Origin: Rhodococcus rhodochrous
GTDB lineage: Bacteria > Actinomycetota > Actinomycetes > Mycobacteriales > Mycobacteriaceae
DNA: 64,000 nucleotides
Direction of reading: 5' to 3'
NCBI RefSeq assembly: GCF_014854695.1
Contig: NZ_CP027557.1
Span: forward strand, 1,798,001-1,862,000
A program made the position numbers and the translations under genes. The notes beneath the pieces were generated by a model. It did not search any database, was not told where the DNA came from, and saw only the letters and a list, made by a program, of their open reading frames with translations. Below are positions 57,907 to 64,000 of the stretch, in pieces (position 1 is the stretch's first letter; each line of letters opens with the position of its first letter).

Positions 57907-58701
57907 CTGAGCGTCACCACCTTGGCAGCCGGAGAATTCCACGCGCCGTCACTAGCTGATTTTTTCCCACCGGCAGTCCTGTTCGAAGGCACCCCCTTCG
58001 AGATGGACCGGCTGATGCTCATCCGCGTCGCCGTCGCCCTGATCGTCGCGCTGTTCTTCTTCTTCGCGCTGCGGAGTCCGAAGATCGTGCCGCGGGGCGT
58101 GCAGAACGTCGCCGAGATCATGCTCGACTTCGTCCGGATCCATATCGCCGAGGACATCCTCGGTAAGGAACAGGGACGCCGGTTCCTCCCGGTGATCGTC
58201 ACCATCTTCTTCCTGGTGGTCGGTCTGAACCTGACATCGGTCATCCCGTTCCTCAACATCTCGTCCAACGCACGAATCGGTATGCCGATCGTGCTCGCGG
58301 CACTCGCCTACATCGTCTTCAACTATGTGGGCATCAAGAAGTACGGATTCTTCCGCTACGTCAAGAGCAGCATCGTCATCCCGAACCTGCCGCCCGCTCT
58401 CCACGTGCTGGTGATCCCGATCGAGTTCGTCTCGACGTTCATTCTGCGGCCGTTCACGCTGACCATTCGTCTCATGGCCAACATGCTGGCCGGTCACATC
58501 ATGCTCGTGCTGTTCTTCAGTGCCACGCAGTTCTTCTTCTTCGATTCCGACGGCTTCATGAAGGTGTTCGGCATCGGTTCTCTCATCGGCGGAATCGCGT
58601 TCACCTTCTTCGAGCTCCTGGTGATCGTCCTGCAGGCCTACATCTTCGCGCTGCTCACCGCGGTGTACATCGACCTGGCCCTGCACGCCGAAGAGCACTA
58701 G
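57907..58701 (+). CDS. atpB: ATP synthase subunit a
   Basis: A 264-residue proton-channel subunit. The essential arginine is in STFILRPFTLTIRLMANMLAGH, and ELLVIVLQAYIFALLTAVYIDLALHAEEH is the C-terminal channel helix. I favour CTG at 57907 (reading MSVTTLAAGEF) because GGGAG lies 6 bp before it. The nearest standard alternative, TTG at 57922, has no ribosome site. The frame is open further upstream without ATG or GTG near. Confidence 0.93.
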   Translation: MSVTTLAAGEFHAPSLADFFPPAVLFEGTPFEMDRLMLIRVAVALIVALFFFFALRSPKIVPRGVQNVAEIMLDFVRIHIAEDILGKEQGRRFLPVIVTIFFLVVGLNLTSVIPFLNISSNARIGMPIVLAALAYIVFNYVGIKKYGFFRYVKSSIVIPNLPPALHVLVIPIEFVSTFILRPFTLTIRLMANMLAGHIMLVLFFSATQFFFFDSDGFMKVFGIGSLIGGIAFTFFELLVIVLQAYIFALLTAVYIDLALHAEEH

Positions 58702-58740
58702 CTCGACGAACGGCACGACCCACATCTACACAAAGACTGA

Positions 58741-59040
<300 letters not shown>

Positions 59041-59053
59041 TCCGACGATCACA

Positions 59054-59617
59054 ATGGCTGACAGCATCCTGATCCTCGCGGCAGAGGAAGGGGAGACTCC
59101 CAATCCTCTTCTCCCCGCGACATACGACATCGTCTGGTCGCTGGTCGCCCTGATCCTCGTCGGATTCGTCTTCTGGAAGTTCGTGCTTCCGATGTTCCAG
59201 AAGGTGCTCGACGAGCGTTCGGAGCTGATCGAAGGCGGCATCAAGAAGGCAGAGGAAGCTCAGGCGGAGGCTGCGGCCGCGCTCGAGCAGTACCGTAGCC
59301 AGCTCGCCGAGGCCCGCACCGAGGCGGCGCAGATCCGTGAAGAGGCCCGTGCACAGGGCCAGCAGATCATCGCCGACATGAAGGCGCAGGCCCAGGAGGA
59401 GAGCGACCGTATCGTCGCCGCCGGTCACAACCAGCTGCAGGCCCAGCGCCAGCAGATCGTGGCCGAGCTGCGTAGCGATCTCGGACGCAGCTCCGTGGAT
59501 CTCGCCGAGAAGATCCTCGGCGAAGCGCTCGCGGACGACGTGAAGCGTGCCGGCTCGATCGATCGGTTCCTCGACGAACTCGACTCCCTCAGCGCTGACT
59601 CTGCATCCGGAAAGTGA
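59054..59617 (+). CDS. atpF: ATP synthase subunit b
   Basis: A 187-residue stator subunit with one membrane helix, [21 protein letters not shown] (about 28-48). A long charged coiled coil follows (about 50-170; alternating Glu/Ala/Gln). Stop overlaps the atpH GTG (GTGA). Single b gene. Confidence 0.96.
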   Translation: MADSILILAAEEGETPNPLLPATYDIVWSLVALILVGFVFWKFVLPMFQKVLDERSELIEGGIKKAEEAQAEAAAALEQYRSQLAEARTEAAQIREEARAQGQQIIADMKAQAQEESDRIVAAGHNQLQAQRQQIVAELRSDLGRSSVDLAEKILGEALADDVKRAGSIDRFLDELDSLSADSASGK

Positions 59618-60438
59618 GCACCATGTACGCAGCAAGCCGTGAGGCACTCGCTCATACGCGTTCCGCGTTGCAGTCCGCCCTGGGCTCGGGTGCCGCGACT
59701 GCCGCTGCGGCTCAGGCCGGTTCCGAACTCTTCTCGGTGGTCGAGGCGCTCGACAGCCAGCGGGCCCTCCGGACCGCGCTGGCCGACGCCTCGGCCCCGG
59801 CTGCCGTTCGCGAGCGGCTGGCCGAGCAGGTCTTCGGCGGCAAGGTTTCGGCCCAGACCCTCGCGACCGTCAAGGCCGCAGCGGGGCAGGACTGGTCGGC
59901 ACAGTCCGACCTGACCGGCTCGCTCGTCCAGCTCGGCCGTGAGGCACTGCTGAAGGCGGCGGCGGACCAGGACCAGCTCGACACTGTCGAGGACGAACTG
60001 TTCCGCCTCGGTCGCATCGTGGCCGGCGACCCCGAACTCGAGCAGACGCTCTCGGATCGCAGCACCCCGGCTTCGGCCAAGCGTGATCTGCTGACGCGCC
60101 TGCTGTACGGCAAGGTCACCGCGGTCACCGAGGCGCTGGCGGTCCACGCGGTCGGTCGGCTGAGCACGTCGCCGGCCGAGACGTTCGACGAGTTGTCGGC
60201 GCTCGCCGCGGCCCAGCGGGACCGTGCCGTCGCGCACGTCCGCAGCGCGGCACCGCTCGATGCGAAGCAGGAGGAGCGGCTCACCGCGACCCTGACCCGC
60301 ATCTACGGGAAGCCTGTGACGGTGCACGTCGAGGTCGATCCCGAGCTTCTCAGTGGATTGGTCGTCCGGGTGGGCGACGAGGTCATCGACGGTAGTGCCG
60401 CGGGTCGACTCGCTGCAGTGCGCAAGAGCCTCACGTAG
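59614..60438 (+). CDS. atpH: ATP synthase subunit delta
   Basis: A 274-residue delta (OSCP) subunit of the long actinobacterial type. C-terminal [26 protein letters not shown] is the family signature. It has no membrane helix, so it is not the b-delta fusion found in Mycobacterium. GTG overlaps the atpF stop; an ATG three codons later is possible. Confidence 0.95.
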   Translation: MSTMYAASREALAHTRSALQSALGSGAATAAAAQAGSELFSVVEALDSQRALRTALADASAPAAVRERLAEQVFGGKVSAQTLATVKAAAGQDWSAQSDLTGSLVQLGREALLKAAADQDQLDTVEDELFRLGRIVAGDPELEQTLSDRSTPASAKRDLLTRLLYGKVTAVTEALAVHAVGRLSTSPAETFDELSALAAAQRDRAVAHVRSAAPLDAKQEERLTATLTRIYGKPVTVHVEVDPELLSGLVVRVGDEVIDGSAAGRLAAVRKSLT

Positions 60439-60498
60439 TCCACTACCGAACACACACATAGATCTTTTCGAAGACCAGATACCGAGAGCAGGAAGAAC

Positions 60499-62142
60499 AT
60501 GGCGGAGCTGACGATCTCCTCCGACGAGATCCGTAGCGCGATTGACAATTACACCGCGAGCTACTCCCCGGAGGCCTCCCGCGAGGAGGTCGGCGTGGTC
60601 GTCGACACCAGTGACGGCATCGCGCACATCAGCGGTCTGCCGTCGGCGATGGCGAACGAGCTGCTGGAGTTCCCCGGTGGCGTCCTCGGTGTGGCCCTCA
60701 ACCTCGAGGCCACCGAGATCGGTGCCGTTATCCTGGGCGACTTCCAGACCATCGAGGAAGGCCAGGAAGTCAAGCGGACCGGCGACGTTCTGTCGGTGCC
60801 GGTGAGCGACAACTTCCTCGGCCGCGTCGTGAACCCGCTCGGTCAGCCGATCGACGGCCTCGGCGACATCGAAGCCGATGAGACCCGCGCCCTCGAGTTG
60901 CAGGCCGCGACCGTGCTGGAGCGCCAGCCGGTCGAGGAGCCGCTGCAGACGGGCATCAAGGCCATCGACGCGATGACCCCGATCGGCCGCGGCCAGCGTC
61001 AGCTCGTGATCGGCGACCGCAAGACGGGTAAGACCGCGGTCTGCATCGACGCGATCCTGAACCAGAAGGCGAACTGGGAGACCGGCGACCCGAAGCAGCA
61101 GGTCCGCTGCATCTACGTCGCGATCGGCCAGAAGGGCTCGACCATCGCGGGTGTCAAGCAGGCACTCGAGGAGAACGGCGCGATGGAGTACACCACCATC
61201 GTCGCGGCTCCGGCCTCCGACTCCGCCGGCTTCAAGTGGCTCGCCCCCTACACCGGTTCGGCCCTCGGCCAGCACTGGATGTACCAGGGCAAGCACGTCC
61301 TGATCGTGTTCGACGACCTGACCAAGCAGGCCGAGGCCTACCGCGCCATCTCGCTGCTGCTGCGTCGTCCGCCGGGCCGCGAGGCATACCCCGGCGACGT
61401 CTTCTACCTGCACTCGCGTCTGCTGGAGCGCTCCGCCAAGCTCTCCGACGAGCTCGGTGGCGGCTCGCTGACGGCCCTGCCGATCATCGAGACCAAGGCG
61501 AACGACGTGTCGGCCTACATCCCGACCAACGTCATCTCCATCACCGACGGCCAGGTCTTCCTCGAGTCCGACCTGTTCAACAAGGGTGTCCGCCCCGCCA
61601 TCAACGTCGGTATCTCGGTTTCCCGAGTCGGTGGCGCCGCCCAGACCAAGGGCATGAAGAAGGTCTCCGGTTCGCTGCGTCTCGAGCTTGCGCAGTTCCG
61701 TGAGCTCGAAGGCTTCGCCGCCTTCGCCTCCGACCTCGACGCCGCATCGAAGGCTCAGCTCGAGCGCGGTCAGCGTCTCGTCGAGCTCCTCAAGCAGGAC
61801 CAGTACGCGCCCATCGCGGTCGAGGACCAGATCGTGTCGATCTACCTCGCCGGCGAAGGTGTCTTCGACTCGGTTCCGGTCGAGGACGTGCGTCGCTTCG
61901 AGGCCGAGCTCCTCGAGGATCTGCACCGCAACGCCGCAGGCGTCTACGAGCAGATCGCCGGTGGCAAGGCCCTGTCCGACGAGTCGATCGAGGCTCTCAC
62001 CGCCGCGACCGCCAAGTTCAAGGAGGGCTTCATCGCCTCCGACGGCAGCCGTGTCGTGAACGAGGCAGAGGCCGAGGCCCTCGGTGCCGACGAGGTCCAG
62101 CAGGAGCAGGTCTCCGTCAAGCGCACCACCGTTCGCAAGTGA
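60499..62142 (+). CDS. atpA: ATP synthase subunit alpha
   Basis: A 547-residue F1 alpha chain. P-loop [11 protein letters not shown] (about 170-180), [13 protein letters not shown] context, [25 protein letters not shown] and an acidic C-terminal tail (residues 515-547). ATG at 60499 after GCAGGAAGAAC. Length and motifs normal. Confidence 0.97.
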   Translation: MAELTISSDEIRSAIDNYTASYSPEASREEVGVVVDTSDGIAHISGLPSAMANELLEFPGGVLGVALNLEATEIGAVILGDFQTIEEGQEVKRTGDVLSVPVSDNFLGRVVNPLGQPIDGLGDIEADETRALELQAATVLERQPVEEPLQTGIKAIDAMTPIGRGQRQLVIGDRKTGKTAVCIDAILNQKANWETGDPKQQVRCIYVAIGQKGSTIAGVKQALEENGAMEYTTIVAAPASDSAGFKWLAPYTGSALGQHWMYQGKHVLIVFDDLTKQAEAYRAISLLLRRPPGREAYPGDVFYLHSRLLERSAKLSDELGGGSLTALPIIETKANDVSAYIPTNVISITDGQVFLESDLFNKGVRPAINVGISVSRVGGAAQTKGMKKVSGSLRLELAQFRELEGFAAFASDLDAASKAQLERGQRLVELLKQDQYAPIAVEDQIVSIYLAGEGVFDSVPVEDVRRFEAELLEDLHRNAAGVYEQIAGGKALSDESIEALTAATAKFKEGFIASDGSRVVNEAEAEALGADEVQQEQVSVKRTTVRK

Positions 62143-62190
62143 GCGGGGAGTCCATGACCCAGCGTCCAGTGAAGGGAGTGTGATCGACGA

Positions 62191-63174
62191 ATGGCGAACT
62201 TGCGCGAACTGCGCTCGCGGATCAAGTCGGTCAACTCGACCAAGAAGATCACCAAGGCGCAGGAACTGATCGCGACGTCGCGTATCACGAAGGCCCAGGC
62301 CCGAGTGGCAGCGTCGAAGCCGTACGCCGAGGAGATCACCAAGGTGCTCTCCGAGCTGGCGAGTGCGTCGGCCTCGTTGGATCACCCCCTGCTCAACGAG
62401 CGCGAGAACCCCAAGCGTGCCGCAGTGCTGGTCGTGACCAGCGACCGCGGTATGGCCGGCGGTTACAACTCCAACGTCCTCAAGGAAGCCGAGGAGCTGC
62501 GTCAGCTGCTCCTCAGCGAGGGCAAGGAGCCTGTGCTGTACGTGATGGGCGGCAAGGGCCTCGGCTACTACACGTTCCGTGAGCGTGAAGTGGCCGCTGC
62601 CTGGACGGGCTTCTCGCAGGACCCCCGTTACACGGACGCCGCGAAGGCGAGCCGTCACCTGGTCGAGCTGTTCATGGCGGGTTCGGGCACCGAGGTGCCC
62701 GCCCCGAACGGCGAGGGCACCATCGAGGGCGTCGACGAACTGCACATCGTCTACACCCGCTTCGTGTCGATGCTGACCCAGACCCCCCAGGTTCGCAGGA
62801 TGGCTCCGCTCGAGGTGAGCATCACCGAGGACGAGATCGACCTCGGCGAGGACATGCTCACCGACGGACGCCGCGCTACGGACACCGAGGGACCGCAGGC
62901 CGTGTACAACTTCGAGCCGGAGGCCGGAGTTCTGCTCGAGGCTCTCCTGCCGAAGTACATCAGCACGCGCATCTACGCGTCGCTGCTGGACGCGGCGGCC
63001 TCCGAGTCGGCAGCCCGTCGTACCGCCATGAAGGCCGCGACGGACAACGCGACGGAACTGGTGAACACCCTCAGCCGTCAGGCGAACCAGGCCCGCCAGG
63101 CCCAGATCACCCAGGAAATCAGCGAGATCGTCGGCGGTGCCGGTGCGCTCGCCTCGAGTGCAGGAAGTGACTGA
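62191..63174 (+). CDS. atpG: ATP synthase subunit gamma
   Basis: A 327-residue central stalk. N-terminal [25 protein letters not shown] and C-terminal [21 protein letters not shown]...[19 protein letters not shown] are the coiled-coil ends. The middle is slightly longer than in E. coli (287), with an actinobacterial insertion around residues 165-180. ATG at 62191 after AAGGGAGTG. Confidence 0.96.
   Translation: MANLRELRSRIKSVNSTKKITKAQELIATSRITKAQARVAASKPYAEEITKVLSELASASASLDHPLLNERENPKRAAVLVVTSDRGMAGGYNSNVLKEAEELRQLLLSEGKEPVLYVMGGKGLGYYTFREREVAAAWTGFSQDPRYTDAAKASRHLVELFMAGSGTEVPAPNGEGTIEGVDELHIVYTRFVSMLTQTPQVRRMAPLEVSITEDEIDLGEDMLTDGRRATDTEGPQAVYNFEPEAGVLLEALLPKYISTRIYASLLDAAASESAARRTAMKAATDNATELVNTLSRQANQARQAQITQEISEIVGGAGALASSAGSD

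Positions 63175-64000
<826 letters not shown>

Overview
The window is chromosomal DNA of a high-GC actinomycete, most probably Rhodococcus or a close relative in the Mycobacteriales. The order argS-lysA-hom-thrC-thrB-rho-rpmE-prfA-prmC-sua5-wecA-atpI-atpB-atpE-atpF-atpH-atpA-atpG-atpD is the mycobacterial/nocardial arrangement. A mycothiol-type MDMPI protein, many GTG/TTG starts and ATGA/GTGA stop-start overlaps fit as well. I see no insertion sequence, prophage or CRISPR array. Both ends cut a gene: a carboxylesterase on the left and atpD on the right. I could not run database searches, so family names rest on motifs and architecture read from the sequence.

Layout. 0-8 kb: end of a type B carboxylesterase; a TetR regulator with an ABC exporter; then a minus-strand run of peptidase E-like, GNAT, MDMPI, HIT, sirtuin and a 52-residue zinc-ribbon protein. 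8-11 kb: the three-gene proton-translocating transhydrogenase operon pntAA-pntAB-pntB, closed by a perfect 15-bp hairpin. 11-15 kb: branched-chain 2-oxoacid dehydrogenase genes E1alpha-E1beta-E2 on the minus strand, opposite an Lrp/AsnC regulator, with a perfect 12-bp-arm palindrome between them. 15-25 kb: miscellaneous housekeeping and hypothetical genes, including a membrane-anchored HNH nuclease whose 3' end is tandemly duplicated and a SNF2 helicase/SWIM pair. 25-31 kb: mmsA, acyl-CoA dehydrogenase, 3-hydroxyisobutyryl-CoA hydrolase, mmsB and enoyl-CoA hydratase. With the dehydrogenase at 11-14 kb these cover valine breakdown from the 2-oxoacid to propionyl-CoA.

31.6-41.2 kb is the most interesting part. 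A leftward arm (DUF1214, SDR, sulfotransferase) and a rightward arm (IclR; then cysD, cysNC and a CysQ phosphatase fused to an NTF2-like domain; then a metallo-beta-lactamase-fold hydrolase and a limonene-epoxide-hydrolase-type protein) flank two perfect matches to the KstR sterol-repressor consensus TnnAACnnGTTnnA. Read together, the genes could make the sulfate donor PAPS, transfer sulfate, and remove the by-product PAP, under sterol-linked control. This is inference from gene content and motifs, but it is specific and testable.

41.2-64 kb: tRNA-Arg(CCG); a DUF305/DUF3105 pair; then the conserved aspartate-family amino-acid, Rho, translation-termination and ATP synthase block. Local peculiarities are an antisense secreted-protein gene between prfA and prmC, a long rho leader with a readable promoter, and an apparent CTG start for atpB.
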